This document shows positions 16,671-26,307 of a stretch of DNA of 40,212 nt, piece after piece. The stretch is from Methanotrichaceae archaeon (lineage in GTDB: Archaea; Halobacteriota; Methanosarcinia; Methanotrichales; Methanotrichaceae): positions 1 through 40,212 of the forward strand of contig JAFGNK010000171.1 of the NCBI GenBank assembly GCA_016927055.1. The letters are read 5' to 3'. Each line of letters begins with the position of its first letter. The first letter of the stretch is position 1. The position numbers were made by a program, and so were the translations under genes. The notes below the pieces were generated by a model that did not search any database, was not told where the DNA came from, and was given only the letters and a program-made list of their open reading frames with translations.

Positions 16671-18246
16671 GTTAGCGGTCGAGGCGAAACCAGGCCGCAC
16701 GAACTTTACTCCGCAGCAACCTCTTTTGGGCGAAACGGAGATATCTCCACAAAACCGGGATGTTTTGCTTCAAATCGCCAGCCTCATTCGTCTGGCAGAG
16801 AGCTTTCGCCTGGGTTTTGTCAAGTGCAACCAGCCGGTACAGTGCCGCCAGATGGCCGCCCGGCTGAAGGAAATGCTGGCCGGTGAAGCGAATATTATCT
16901 CCGTGGAGCTGAATGAACCGGTTTCAAGCTTAAGGAGAGCCATCCTGCAAGCACTGGAGTCGGATGAATCAGACTATGTGGGAAAAAGAGCCATCATGGT
17001 CTTAGGCTTTGAGCAATCCGTGCCCTCGGAGGGTCCAGCACCAGCTCTGGATGAGCTGAATCAATCCCGCGATAATTTCCCTAAATCCTTCTCGGGTCCC
17101 GTTCTTATCTGGCTGCCTGATTATGCGCTGACCCGTTTGGCCAGAGAAGCCCCGGATCTTTGGGGATGGCGTAGCGGAGTTTTTGAATTAGCACCTGAAT
17201 TGAGATTGATGGCATCTCTTGTGAATGTAATCATGCAAGATGTTGATACAGATAACTTGAGCTTGCCTTTAAAGAGAGAGCGCGCAGCTGCCCTGGAGGG
17301 GCTGATCAGTGATTACCAGGAAGTAAAGATAGGCGAAAGGAATGGTCAAGCATTAGCTGGAGTTCTTAATCAATTGGGAAATCTTCGGTACCTGCTTGGT
17401 GAATATGCCGAAGCAAAGAGACTCTACGAAAATAGCCTGAAAATATCACAGGAACTTAGAGATAAGAAAGAAACTTTAAAAGCTTTGGGTCAGCTCGGAA
17501 TGCTTGCAGAAGACATGGGTGACCTTGTTGAAGCTCGCAGACTTTTTCAAAATGGCCTAAAGATCTCCCAAAAGCATGGGGACAAGAAAGGAATTTCAAA
17601 GGCGCTACACCATCTTGGGAATTTGGCGTACCTTGCGGGTGATTTGGTAGAGGCTCGCCATCTCTACAATATTCGCTTGAAGATCTCCGAAGAGCTAGGG
17701 GACAAGAGAGGTAGTTCGACGGCTCTTCACCAGCTTGGCATTCTGGCTCAGGACGCTGGTGATTTATTCGAAGCTCATCGTCTCTACCAGGAAAGCTTGA
17801 ATATCTCCCAAGGGCTGGGGGACAAGCGAGGGATTTCAAAATCATTTCACCAGCTTGGTAATCTGGCATATCTCGCGGGTGATCTGGTCAAAGCCCGTCT
17901 TCTCTACCATAAAAGCTTGGAGATTTTTCAAGAGTTGGGAGATAAGAATGGAATTTCCGATTCGCTAGGACAGCTTGGCATCCAGGCTTATGCCACAGGC
18001 GATTTGGAAGGGGCCAGGCGGCTCATCCAGAAGAGCATGAGAATTTCTAAAGAGCTTGGAAACAAGAGCGGAATTGCTATTGCATTGAAAAATTTATCTT
18101 TTTTGGAAGAGAAAGAAGGAAACATTGGTGGAGCACTTGAATTTGTAAAGCAAGCAGAGGCTCTTTTTATTGAATTAAGAAGTCCAATTGCGGAACAGGC
18201 AGGGAAAGACCGTGAACGGCTGGAGAAGTTGCGAGATAGTTCTTGA
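16648..18246 (+). CDS. TPR protein with degenerate NTPase-like N-terminal domain
   Basis: This 532-residue protein has two parts. Residues 35-185 resemble the NTPase-like domain that precedes repeats in STAND-type proteins: a strand (RLGFVKCNQP) where a P-loop would be, but with no GxxxxGK[ST], then AIMVLGFEQSVPS in the Walker-B position, and PVLIWLPDYALTRLAREAPDLWGWRSGVFEL, a block I associate with these proteins. Residues 231-510 contain seven TPR-like repeats with an exact 40-residue period (LGD K.GIS.ALHQLGNLAYLAGDLVEAR.LY). It overlaps the ATPase gene by 23 bases, so the two are coupled. The N-domain is probably inactive and may partner the active ATPase. Substrate or partner unknown. 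Confidence 0.75.
   Translation: MPTDKLSKLAVEAKPGRTNFTPQQPLLGETEISPQNRDVLLQIASLIRLAESFRLGFVKCNQPVQCRQMAARLKEMLAGEANIISVELNEPVSSLRRAILQALESDESDYVGKRAIMVLGFEQSVPSEGPAPALDELNQSRDNFPKSFSGPVLIWLPDYALTRLAREAPDLWGWRSGVFELAPELRLMASLVNVIMQDVDTDNLSLPLKRERAAALEGLISDYQEVKIGERNGQALAGVLNQLGNLRYLLGEYAEAKRLYENSLKISQELRDKKETLKALGQLGMLAEDMGDLVEARRLFQNGLKISQKHGDKKGISKALHHLGNLAYLAGDLVEARHLYNIRLKISEELGDKRGSSTALHQLGILAQDAGDLFEAHRLYQESLNISQGLGDKRGISKSFHQLGNLAYLAGDLVKARLLYHKSLEIFQELGDKNGISDSLGQLGIQAYATGDLEGARRLIQKSMRISKELGNKSGIAIALKNLSFLEEKEGNIGGALEFVKQAEALFIELRSPIAEQAGKDRERLEKLRDSS
17341..18177 (+). repeat. Seven tandem 120-base TPR-coding repeats
   Basis: The coding sequence repeats with a 120-base period, seen as recurring cttggnaatctggc, gctgggga(c/t)aag and gatttggtngaagctcg blocks. 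Each unit encodes one 40-residue helix pair. The fixed period and the recognisable DNA similarity between neighbouring units suggest fairly recent expansion by unequal exchange. Confidence 0.75.
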
Positions 18247-18469
18247 AACAACTTGTCGATTTCGTTGAATTTGCCTCTATTAATCCGATGCTATGAACTG
18301 TTATGATCCTTTCATATCCCTTCCCAATTTATATCAAATACTCTTTTAAATAACCAGAGACAGGTTTTATTCAGCAAATCTTGCAGCCTGATCTGCTGTT
18401 TAGATCTGGTGGCTGAAACAAAAAATTGAATATCTTTCGCGTTTATATTAAATATATAGGTGATGTAGT

Positions 18470-19678
18470 TTGCCAATAAACAGTGGAGACACAGCTTGGG
18501 TTCTGGTGTCAACGGCCATGGTCATGCTCATGACACCGGGCGTTGGTTTGTTCTACGGCGGTCTGGTGCGCAGCAAGACCGTCGTCTCGATGATAGGCCT
18601 CTCTTTCCTGGCCTTTGCTCTGGCCAGCATCCAGTGGGTGCTGTTCGGATACAGCCTGTCCTTCGGCTCGGACATATCCGGATTTATCGGCGGCCTTGAC
18701 TTCCTGGCCCTCTCCGGAGTAGGCCTGGGCGAGGCTCCCCTGGCCAGCAACATACCGCATCTGATCTATGTGGCCTTCCAGCTCGTCTTTGCTGCTGTGA
18801 CATTGGCCATCCTCACCTCTGCGGTGGCGGAAAGGGTCAAGCTCAGCTCTTTTATCGTGCTGGCTCTCCTCTGGACCACACTGGTCTATGATCCCCTGGC
18901 CCACTGGGTCTGGGCGGGCGGCTGGCTGGCCCAGATGGGAGCTCTTGACTTTGCCGGCGGAACGGTGGTGCATATCAGCTCCGGCTTCTCTGCTCTGGCC
19001 ATAGCTCTGGTCATTGGCAAGAGGATGGGCTACGGATCATACGTCATGGAGCCGCACAACATCCCCATGGCCATGATCGGTGCGGGACTGCTCTGGTTCG
19101 GATGGTTCGGCTTTAACGCGGGCTCGGCTCTGGCCGCCAACGGTCTGGCCGCTTCAGCCCTGCTGGTCACCAACACCTCTGCAGCCGCGGGAGCGCTCAC
19201 CTGGCTTGCGGCCAGCTGGCTGAAAGGAAAGCCCAGTGCTCTGGGAATGGTGAGCGGCGGCATAGCCGGCCTGGTGGCCATAACCCCGGCTGCGGGATAC
19301 GTTGACGTGACGGGAGCCATCGTCATCGGAGCTGTTGCCGGTGTGCTCTGCTACATGGCCCTGCTATTTCGCGTCGGCCACGGCCTGGACGAAAGCTGCG
19401 ATGCCTGGGCGGTGCACGGCATGGGTGGCCTGTGGGGCGCCATTGCCACGGGCATATTTGCCACAGCATCCGTGAGCAGCTACACCGGCCTGATCTACGG
19501 CAACTTTAATCAATTTGCGGTACAGATAATGGCTGCTGGTGCATCTGTGGTCTATGCCTTCGTGATGACGCTGATTCTGGCCAAGATCGTGGACTCCGTC
19601 ATGGGCCTGAGGGTCACAGAGGAAGAAGAGTATGTTGGCCTGGATATCGCCCAGCACGGCGAGAAGGCTTACGCCTGA
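18470..19678 (+). CDS. amt: Ammonium transporter Amt (second copy)
   Basis: This 402-residue Amt protein is closely similar to the first copy: [42 protein letters not shown] and [11 protein letters not shown] with both pore histidines, and the shared C-terminus ([26 protein letters not shown]) that contacts GlnK. It lacks the cleavable signal peptide of copy one. The start is TTG, supported by AGGTGATG a few bases upstream. Its glnK follows 57 bases later. The two transporters probably arose by duplication of an amt-glnK unit and then diverged. Expression under nitrogen limitation is expected from the family, but I could not identify an operator. Confidence 0.95.
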   Translation: MPINSGDTAWVLVSTAMVMLMTPGVGLFYGGLVRSKTVVSMIGLSFLAFALASIQWVLFGYSLSFGSDISGFIGGLDFLALSGVGLGEAPLASNIPHLIYVAFQLVFAAVTLAILTSAVAERVKLSSFIVLALLWTTLVYDPLAHWVWAGGWLAQMGALDFAGGTVVHISSGFSALAIALVIGKRMGYGSYVMEPHNIPMAMIGAGLLWFGWFGFNAGSALAANGLAASALLVTNTSAAAGALTWLAASWLKGKPSALGMVSGGIAGLVAITPAAGYVDVTGAIVIGAVAGVLCYMALLFRVGHGLDESCDAWAVHGMGGLWGAIATGIFATASVSSYTGLIYGNFNQFAVQIMAAGASVVYAFVMTLILAKIVDSVMGLRVTEEEEYVGLDIAQHGEKAYA

Positions 19679-19714
19679 ATGTGCCTGAACCTGTTTGTGC
19701 CAGAATATGCTTAA

Positions 19715-20065
<351 letters not shown>

Positions 20066-20080
20066 AAATATTTTTTAAAA

Positions 20081-21205
20081 TCATATAGTTCGCAGCAAGC
20101 TTATGGGAAGTCGGGGCACCAGCCAGCGCATAAAATCCTTGTAAGATCTCTCGTCTGCAGCAATCTCGATATACCTGTCCAAAACCTCTTCTCGGCAGGC
20201 CAGGATGCGCAGGAATGTTTCCGGATAGCTGTGCATCATTTTTGCGAAGAATAAGGCATATTTCAGCTCCTCGCCGAATTCCTTTTTGCATCTTTTTTGA
20301 TAGGCATTGGCCACTTCTGTAGCAGGCACTTCTCCTATCACCCGGCCGGCTATCTGTCCGGAGGTGAGGGCATAGCAGATACCTTCTCCGGTGAAAGCAT
20401 CCACGAATCCTGCGGCATCTCCGGCTAGGAGCACTCTACCGGAAGCAGTCCTCCTCTTGTTGCCGCCTTGTGGTATGAGGTGGCCTGAAAGCCTCTGTTC
20501 CCCCGAAAAGCCGTTTTTCTTCAGGAACTGCTGCATGGCCTGGCGGGGGTGACGCAGGTGAGATAACAGGCCGCCTATGCCCACTGAATAGTATCCCCGA
20601 TGAGGAAAGATCCATCCGTAGCCGCCCTCTGCCACACCGAAGTGAATGTCCAGAGTGCTGGCCAGGCGTTCCTTGATCTTGTCGTCCTCTTCCTCTATCT
20701 CGGCAACCAGGCATATTCCCATGCCATCTTTCCTGTCCGGCCCCTGTATTCTGTTTTTGAGCGAATCCTGGCATCCGGAGGAGATCACCAGGAACCTGCA
20801 TTGGTAGGTCCTGTCCTTTGTTTTCACCGACACATGCCCGTCCTTTTCCTGGAAGTCCAGTACCTTTTGCGTCTTTAAGCCAGCCCCAGACTCTCGGGCC
20901 TTCTGCAAGAGAAGATGATCGAATCTGCTTCTGGTTATTAATGTGGTTAGATTGTAGCCCTTGTGCCTCTCAAGAATCCTGCCCTGGAAATGCACACGAG
21001 CTCCAGTTATGTTCCTCTCGCAAATGTCGTTTTGCAGAGGAAAGTCCAGCAGCGAGACTGCTCTACTGGAGAGAGCACCGCCGCAGGGTTTGTACCTGGG
21101 AAATGTCTCCTTTTCCAGGATCAGAGTATCTAATCCCTGCAGGGCTGCCGTTCGGGCCGCCGCAGATCCGGCTGGCCCCGCACCCACTACAATCAGGTCG
21201 TACAT
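20081..21205 (-). CDS. Geranylgeranyl reductase family FAD-dependent oxidoreductase
   Basis: This 374-residue flavoprotein has the N-terminal dinucleotide-binding motif VVGAGPAGSAAARTAALQG, the family signature RYKPCGGALS (38-47), the GD-type FAD motif RVLLAGDAAGFVDAFTGEGICYAL near residue 277, and a substrate-cavity segment GGYGWIFPH. Members reduce isoprenoid double bonds: archaeal membrane lipid digeranylgeranylglycerophospholipid, or quinone-like side chains such as methanophenazine. Which substrate applies here cannot be decided from sequence. The gene converges with glnK 15 bases away and is divergent from thiC. It is monocistronic. Confidence 0.88.
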   Translation of the reverse strand: MYDLIVVGAGPAGSAAARTAALQGLDTLILEKETFPRYKPCGGALSSRAVSLLDFPLQNDICERNITGARVHFQGRILERHKGYNLTTLITRSRFDHLLLQKARESGAGLKTQKVLDFQEKDGHVSVKTKDRTYQCRFLVISSGCQDSLKNRIQGPDRKDGMGICLVAEIEEEDDKIKERLASTLDIHFGVAEGGYGWIFPHRGYYSVGIGGLLSHLRHPRQAMQQFLKKNGFSGEQRLSGHLIPQGGNKRRTASGRVLLAGDAAGFVDAFTGEGICYALTSGQIAGRVIGEVPATEVANAYQKRCKKEFGEELKYALFFAKMMHSYPETFLRILACREEVLDRYIEIAADERSYKDFMRWLVPRLPISLLRTI

Positions 21206-21341
21206 TGCAAATAGGGTTATGCACAGGATTACTTTAAATAATTTTCTAAAGTCTAAATCAAATAAAATTGCTTATAGTTAAACTGGGCAGATCAGGCAAT
21301 CTTAAATAATTGGTCCCCCTCCCCTCACCCTGGTGTTTTGA

Positions 21342-22625
21342 TTGGGACTCTTAGACGACGCATGTGCGGGCAGACTGACTGATGAGATGAAAATTGTAGC
21401 CGAAGCTGAAGGCAAGACCCCTGAGTTCATACTCAGAGGAATCGCTGCTGGTCGGATCGTGATCCCTCGGAGCCCTTACCGGTATACCAAACCGGTGGGC
21501 ATAGGCAAGGGTCTCGCCACCAAGGTCAATGCCTCCATAGGCACCAGCAGCGACATCGTGGATGTGGAGATGGAGGTGGCCAAAGCCCGCATGGCTGAGG
21601 CGAGCGGTGCCGATACGCTCATGGAGCTTTCCACAGGCGGAGACTTTATGGAGATCAGAAGGCGCGTGGTGGAGGCCACCACCTTGAGTGTTGGCAGCGT
21701 TCCCCTCTATCAGGCCTTCATCGAGGCCATAAGAAAGTATGGTGCAGGCGTGGATATGCCCGAGGATGACCTCTTTCGCGCCACGGAAGAGCAGGCGCGC
21801 GCGGGCACGAACTTTATGGCCATCCATACCGGCATAAACAGCATCTGCGTAGAGCGGCTGCGGCGCCAGGGCGGGCGCTTTGGAGGCGTCTGCAGCCGGG
21901 GTGGTGCTTTCATGATCGGCTGGATGCTTCATAACGGCAAAGAAAATCCCCTTTACAAGGACTTCGACTATCTTCTGGAGATTCTAAAAGAGCATGAAGT
22001 AACGTTAAGCCTGGGAAATGGCCTGCGCGCCGGAGCTGTGCATGATGCCACCGATCGGGCTCAGATCCAGGAGCTGATCATAAATGCTGAGCTAGCCGAC
22101 AAAGCCCAGGCCGCGGGCGTGCAGACTATTGTCGAAGGGCCCGGCCATATTCCCATCGATGAGATTGAGGCCAATGTTAAAATTATGAAGCGCATGACCA
22201 ATGAGCGGCCTTTCTACATGCTGGGGCCTTTAGTCACAGATATCGCTCCTGGCTATGATCATATCGTGGCAGCTGTGGGTGCCAGTCTCTCCAGCGCCTA
22301 CGGGGCGGATTTCATATGCTACGTCACTCCGGCAGAACATCTGGCTCTTCCCAATGTGGAGGATGTAAGGCAGGGTGCAATCACTGCCCGGATCGCTGCT
22401 CACATTGGAGACATGATCAAAAACCAGGATCGTAAGCAGGATTTGGCCATGGGGCGAGCTCGAAGGGATATGCAATGGGAAACACAATTCCAGCTAGCCG
22501 TCGACCCGGAGACGGCCAGGCAGGTGCGGGCAAGCAGATCACCAATTGATGCACATGTCTGCACCATGTGCGGAGACTCTTGTGCCATGAAGATAATAAA
22601 AGAAAATATCGACCTAGCTCGCTAG
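21342..22625 (+). CDS. thiC: Phosphomethylpyrimidine synthase
   Basis: This 427-residue protein is ThiC, the radical-SAM enzyme that rearranges aminoimidazole ribotide to the hydroxymethylpyrimidine phosphate of thiamine. Signatures include NASIGTSSD, MELSTGGD, RGGAF, SLGNGLRAGAVHDATDRAQ, EGPGHIP, LGPLVTDIAPGYDHI and the C-terminal iron-sulfur motif CTMCGDSC. It lacks the long N-terminal extension of the bacterial/plant forms, as usual for the short archaeal type. The start is TTG; a stop lies directly upstream in frame, and the family N-terminus (a short helix before DEMK) requires this start. A GGTG about 7 bases upstream may serve for ribosome binding. No TPP riboswitch is evident upstream. 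Confidence 0.95.
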   Translation: MGLLDDACAGRLTDEMKIVAEAEGKTPEFILRGIAAGRIVIPRSPYRYTKPVGIGKGLATKVNASIGTSSDIVDVEMEVAKARMAEASGADTLMELSTGGDFMEIRRRVVEATTLSVGSVPLYQAFIEAIRKYGAGVDMPEDDLFRATEEQARAGTNFMAIHTGINSICVERLRRQGGRFGGVCSRGGAFMIGWMLHNGKENPLYKDFDYLLEILKEHEVTLSLGNGLRAGAVHDATDRAQIQELIINAELADKAQAAGVQTIVEGPGHIPIDEIEANVKIMKRMTNERPFYMLGPLVTDIAPGYDHIVAAVGASLSSAYGADFICYVTPAEHLALPNVEDVRQGAITARIAAHIGDMIKNQDRKQDLAMGRARRDMQWETQFQLAVDPETARQVRASRSPIDAHVCTMCGDSCAMKIIKENIDLAR

Positions 22626-23104
22626 CTGAAGAAGAGGCTATAACCGAACCGAAGAACGCTGGTGCTGGATAAGGCGGCCTTTAGCTTGGCCTCTGCCAAC
22701 CAGCTTTTTGCCTCGAAACGGATCTGGCCTTCATTCGTCAGATTTTGGAAGGCAGCGATTCGATCCTCTGATCTTACAACTTCATTCATTGCGCCCTCTG
22801 TGGTGGTTATTAAGATGGTAGAATTGTTGTAACCTCCTTCAACTGTTCTCTCTATCCTTGCGCTCACCACGTCCATACCCACGCGAAATACGCTTCCGTT
22901 ATCCCTGGTTATGATCAGGTTGATCTTCTCGCTGCCAAGCAAGTTTTTCAGGATCGAAGGCGCATTGTCGATCTTGCTGTTGTAGTTGGTAACATCGTTT
23001 TGTATGCCTGGCATATCCAGGGAAAATGCATCAGCAAAGGATATTAAGAGCATCAGCAAGATCGCAGCGGAGAGTAGGGAAGGTCTTATAAAACGGGTTA
23101 GCAT
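22622..23104 (-). CDS. Secreted hypothetical protein
   Basis: I trim the ORF-track protein to the ATG at 23104, because residues after it form a clear signal peptide (MLTRFIRPSLLSAAILLMLLISFADAFS) and the upstream 52 codons look non-coding. The mature part (about 132 residues) has two sequons (NNSTI, QNLTN), a beta-rich middle (INLIITRDNGSVFRVGMDVVSARIERTVEGG) and a helical segment near the C-terminus (IRFEAKSWLAEAKLKAAL). It overlaps the thiC stop tail-to-tail by four bases. I do not recognise the family. Confidence 0.65.
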   Translation of the reverse strand: MLTRFIRPSLLSAAILLMLLISFADAFSLDMPGIQNDVTNYNSKIDNAPSILKNLLGSEKINLIITRDNGSVFRVGMDVVSARIERTVEGGYNNSTILITTTEGAMNEVVRSEDRIAAFQNLTNEGQIRFEAKSWLAEAKLKAALSSTSVLRFGYSLFFS

Positions 23105-23305
23105 ACCAGATGCTAAGTCATAATAAGATAAATAACTTTGGATATTTCTTTGGATGATGATTGCAGCAAAAAGCCATTTATGAATCCGTAGACATCTTGA
23201 TGATAATGACATTTGCTGCGATGGATTGTCGCAGGGTGAATAAAGGATGCAATTTCCCAAATGGCTACAGAATCCTTTAAGTACAATCTTTTCAAATAGT
23301 AGGCT

Positions 23306-24397
23306 ATGGATGTCCTGGTGCTCTGCATTGACCGCGACAATGACTTAGGCCGCAAGGGTGGGGTCGAAAGTCCTGTTGTGGGCAGGCAGGCCAATATCGA
23401 TGCTGCCCTTAAGCTGGGCATGGCCGATCCGGAGGACTCGGATGTCAATACTATATTCGGAGGTATAAAAGTCCTGGATGATCTCGTCGCCTCTGGCAAA
23501 ACGGCTGAGATTGCATCCATTGCAGGTGACTTAAAGGTCGGCTTGATATCAGACAGCAAGCTTGCTTCACAGTTAGAAGAACTTGTGGCGCACCTGCATC
23601 CCGACGGAGTAATCGTAGTATCAGATGGTGCTGAGGATGAGGCCATACTGCCTATTATCCAATCTCGCATCAGAGTTAACGGTGTGCGCCGCGTATTGGT
23701 TAAACAAAGTCCCAATCTGGAGAGCACCTACTACCTTCTCAAGCAGGTCTTCACCGATCCCAAGATCAGCCATACTGTCTTCATACCACCCGCTTTAGCT
23801 CTTCTCATGTTTGCCATCTTCAGCCTCCTGGGCTATCCCAGTGGTGCTGTGGTGGCTATCACCGGTGCGGTGGGCCTTTATCTCTTATTTCGGGGCCTGG
23901 GATTGGACGACTCTATGGAGGAGGCTAAGCAGACATTAAGAAAATCCCTTTATGCCGGCAAGATCGCTTTCATAACCTACATTTTGGCGGCCATGCTGGT
24001 GATCATCGCCACCGTGAGAGGATTTGCCTATTCCTGGCAGTACTATCATGAACCCATATCGCCCGGATTCTTCATTCTGGTGATGATCTACCTTCATGAG
24101 AGCATCTGGTGGTATGTTGTCGCGGCTTTATGTGTGGATCTGGGCAAGATCATGGATATGTATCTGGAGGGAATAAGAGATGCTCGCACCATTTCCTATC
24201 TATTTTTCTTGCTGGCAACGGGCCTTATCATCTGGTCTGCAACTGGATTTATCCTGGCCAGCAATGCCGATCTGAAGTTTGGTATCGGCATGGTGGAATC
24301 GGTCCAGTATCTAGCCATATCGGCGATAGTCGCTATCCTGATCACAGTGGTTGGCGTCAACGTCTCCAAGCGCATAGCCGGAGAGGGGCCGCTCTAA
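23306..24397 (+). CDS. DUF373 family membrane protein
   Basis: This 363-residue protein has an N-terminal soluble domain of about 150 residues (starting VLVLCIDRDNDLGRKGGVESPVVGR) and a C-terminal half with six or so membrane helices. The opening with CIDRDNDLG and a later GVIVVSDGAEDEAILPIIQSR is typical of the archaeal DUF373 family, whose function is unknown as far as I know; the acidic DRDND and DGAEDE motifs could bind metal or a phosphorylated ligand. A TATA-like stretch (ctttaagta) lies about 25 bases before the ATG and suggests leaderless transcription. The GXGXG gene follows closely. Confidence 0.85.
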   Translation: MDVLVLCIDRDNDLGRKGGVESPVVGRQANIDAALKLGMADPEDSDVNTIFGGIKVLDDLVASGKTAEIASIAGDLKVGLISDSKLASQLEELVAHLHPDGVIVVSDGAEDEAILPIIQSRIRVNGVRRVLVKQSPNLESTYYLLKQVFTDPKISHTVFIPPALALLMFAIFSLLGYPSGAVVAITGAVGLYLLFRGLGLDDSMEEAKQTLRKSLYAGKIAFITYILAAMLVIIATVRGFAYSWQYYHEPISPGFFILVMIYLHESIWWYVVAALCVDLGKIMDMYLEGIRDARTISYLFFLLATGLIIWSATGFILASNADLKFGIGMVESVQYLAISAIVAILITVVGVNVSKRIAGEGPL

Positions 24398-24431
24398 GCC
24401 TGCCAAGTGATTGAAGTACGGTGATTGGCAA

Positions 24432-25319
24432 ATGCTGCATATTCATGCCTCGGGCGAAAGATGTCTTTGCGACTTTACCTTTGATTTTTACTGGCAGCAT
24501 CAGGGCTCAAGACTTGACATGGATCAAACCGTAAGTGGCATAAGCTATCGAAAGCTGGTGCAGGCCCTCTCTCAAGGCGAGACGGTTAAGATCTTGGGGG
24601 ACGTGGGCAGTCGCCTGGGTTCCAGTCTGGGAGTTGATCTGCAGCGGTTGGGGGGAAAGGGTGGGCCCATCGAGGCGGCCGGTAAGATAATTGTGGATGG
24701 CAATGTGGGCAGCCACATGGGAATCTCCATGCTACGTGGAGCTATCTACGTATCGGGGGAGATAAAACCGCCTTTGGGAAACGTTGTGCCGGTACAGAGC
24801 GATCTGACTGGCTACAGAAAGTTCGTCTCGGCCACAGAGGTATTGGAAAAAAGCATGACTGTACTGGGACCGAACAACGCAGATAAAAACGGCCTGACCA
24901 TCTTTGACCGCGTTTTGAGGGATACCCTGGGAGCCAGAAATTCCACCGACAAGAAAATTTGCCTGCAAGGCGATGCGGGAATGAGTACCGGCATCCTTTT
25001 GCGCTCCGGCTTGATTGAGGTTTTGGGCAATGCCGGCCCTAACACAGGCGTGCTCATGCGGGGTGGCAGAATTGTGGTACGGGGCAAGGCCGGCGACTTT
25101 ACAGGTGCGGAGATGAGGGGCGGCGAGATCTTGATTGAGGGTGATGCAGGAAGTTTCGCCTGCGCTTGCATGAAAGGTGGGGCCGTCTATGCCAAAGAGG
25201 GCAAGAGCGTGCCTCCCGTCGGCGTGCAAATGCCCAGCTCCTCCGAGCAGGCAGCTATTGCCCGGGCTCTGAAAATTCCATTACTGCATGCTATGATGTA
25301 CCGCAAATTTTGCCTTTAA
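24432..25319 (+). CDS. FwdC-like GXGXG-domain protein
   Basis: The protein is about 295 residues long and built from the parallel beta-helix repeats of the GXGXG (glutamate synthase alpha C-terminal / formylmethanofuran dehydrogenase subunit C) family. Typical units are GDVGSRLGSSLG, GNVGSHMGISMLRGAIYVSG, GNAGPNTGVLMRGGRIVVRGKAG and GDAGSFACACMKGGAVYAKEG. Stand-alone archaeal members are often mis-annotated as tributyrin esterase; there is no esterase motif here. It is not next to other fwd/fmd genes, so a role in CO2 reduction is not indicated. The ORF track starts at TTG 24411; I prefer ATG 24432 because GGTGA lies about 7 bases upstream, but ATG 24519 is also possible. Confidence 0.8.
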   Translation: MLHIHASGERCLCDFTFDFYWQHQGSRLDMDQTVSGISYRKLVQALSQGETVKILGDVGSRLGSSLGVDLQRLGGKGGPIEAAGKIIVDGNVGSHMGISMLRGAIYVSGEIKPPLGNVVPVQSDLTGYRKFVSATEVLEKSMTVLGPNNADKNGLTIFDRVLRDTLGARNSTDKKICLQGDAGMSTGILLRSGLIEVLGNAGPNTGVLMRGGRIVVRGKAGDFTGAEMRGGEILIEGDAGSFACACMKGGAVYAKEGKSVPPVGVQMPSSSEQAAIARALKIPLLHAMMYRKFCL

Positions 25320-25368
25320 ATGGCAGCTAATTGTATTAAAAAATATAAACAAAGAGCCTAAGCTCTTG

Positions 25369-25740
25369 CTATTTTAGCGGGCTGATCTTCTCTATAGCCA
25401 CTTCGCCCTCGACGCCCATCACAATGGAGAAGATCCACTCACTGAGCTTAGCACAATGCTCAGGAATGCATTCCTCTATGCAGCCTGCGCAGGGCTCGAA
25501 TGCATCAAGCGCCAGCAGTGAATCAAAACGCCTGCTGCGAGACTTTTCCGCGCAATGGAGCCGATAGGTTCTGATGCCATTTACCGACTCCTCTTCTCTG
25601 GTGATGAGATTATCTTTGAGGAGCTTGGCCACAATGCGAGAGCATTTCCGAGAATCGATCTTCAAAACCTTCCATAGATCACTTTGCAAGGCTCCTTCAG
25701 GATGCGACTCTATATACTCCAGCGCCTCCTCAGCAGACAT
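25369..25740 (-). CDS. Winged-helix protein with C-terminal Cys4 motif
   Basis: This 123-residue protein has an N-terminal winged-helix domain (residues 1-65: EALEYIESHPEGALQSDLWKVLKIDSRKCSRIVAKLLKDNLITREE) of the MarR/Lrp-like type and a C-terminal cysteine cluster, C84, C87, C91 and C96 (CAGCIEECIPEHC), which could hold an iron-sulfur cluster or zinc. This suggests a transcription regulator that senses redox or metal. AGAGGT precedes the ATG at a suitable distance. It follows the LSm gene by 20 bases, so the two are probably cotranscribed. Its target is unknown. Confidence 0.75.
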   Translation of the reverse strand: MSAEEALEYIESHPEGALQSDLWKVLKIDSRKCSRIVAKLLKDNLITREEESVNGIRTYRLHCAEKSRSRRFDSLLALDAFEPCAGCIEECIPEHCAKLSEWIFSIVMGVEGEVAIEKISPLK

Positions 25741-25760
25741 TTCCGACCTCTTTAGTTATT

Positions 25761-25985
25761 TTATTCAATTGGGCTTATGAGGATAATATTGTTGCCGCGC
25801 AGGATAACCGATCCTAAAGAGCGAGTCTTCTCGCCGCCTATAAGTTCCACTGTCTCCAGGAGGTGAAGGTTCAAGTATTCATCGACACTGTTGAGAATTC
25901 CTTCCAGGACATAGCGCGGTGAGCCCTTCATCTCCACCTGAATCTTGCTGCCTACCAGACTCTGTACCTTTTTAGTTGGGAACAT
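25761..25985 (-). CDS. LSm (Sm-like) RNA-binding protein
   Basis: This 74-residue protein is a single Sm fold. The Sm1 part is seen as VGSKIQVEMKGSPRYVLEGILNSVDEYLNLHLLETVEL and the Sm2 part as LGSVILRGNNIILISP, the hallmark 'G.v.iRG.nI..i.p'. Archaeal Sm proteins form heptameric rings that bind U-rich RNA and tRNA-like species. It lies in a minus-strand row with PII-like, NifU-like and HTH genes, but 87 bases separate it from the NifU-like gene, so it may have its own promoter. Confidence 0.88.
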   Translation of the reverse strand: MFPTKKVQSLVGSKIQVEMKGSPRYVLEGILNSVDEYLNLHLLETVELIGGEKTRSLGSVILRGNNIILISPIE

Positions 25986-26072
25986 AAACCAGACTCCTTG
26001 GAAATTTGCATGAGCAATATTGCATAGCTGAATGATTGATCAATTTGCGTGAATAAAATTTGGGCGCAATTC

Positions 26073-26300
26073 TCAGGCGGATACCACGCCTTTTACGCCC
26101 TTTACACTCTTCACGAGTTCTTTCTCGATGAAATTTTTAAGCGTCATCTGTGAGAAGGGACAGCCTGCGCAGTGCCCTTGCAGCTTTACCTTGACAATTC
26201 CATCCACTATATCGACGAGCTCGACATCTCCACCATCTACGCGAAGGCCTGCCCTGATCTTTTCCAGAGCGAGCTCGACGTCATCTTTAAGGTTTTCCAT
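26073..26300 (-). CDS. NifU-like iron-sulfur scaffold domain protein
   Basis: This 75-residue protein equals the C-terminal domain of NifU: VELALEKIRAGLRVDGGDVELVDIVDG followed by VKLQGHCAGCPFSQMTLKNFIEKEL, with the CxxC pair (C44, C47) that holds a transient iron-sulfur cluster. Stand-alone forms deliver clusters to target proteins, which are abundant in methanogens. It starts 7 bases after the PII-like gene, so the two are cotranscribed. Confidence 0.9.
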   Translation of the reverse strand: MENLKDDVELALEKIRAGLRVDGGDVELVDIVDGIVKVKLQGHCAGCPFSQMTLKNFIEKELVKSVKGVKGVVSA

Positions 26301-26307
26301 GAATATT

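Noticed and set aside
21206-21341. TPP riboswitch upstream of thiC
   Set aside because: No THI-box-like conserved segments can be seen in the 136-base gap, and such elements are uncommon in methanogens.
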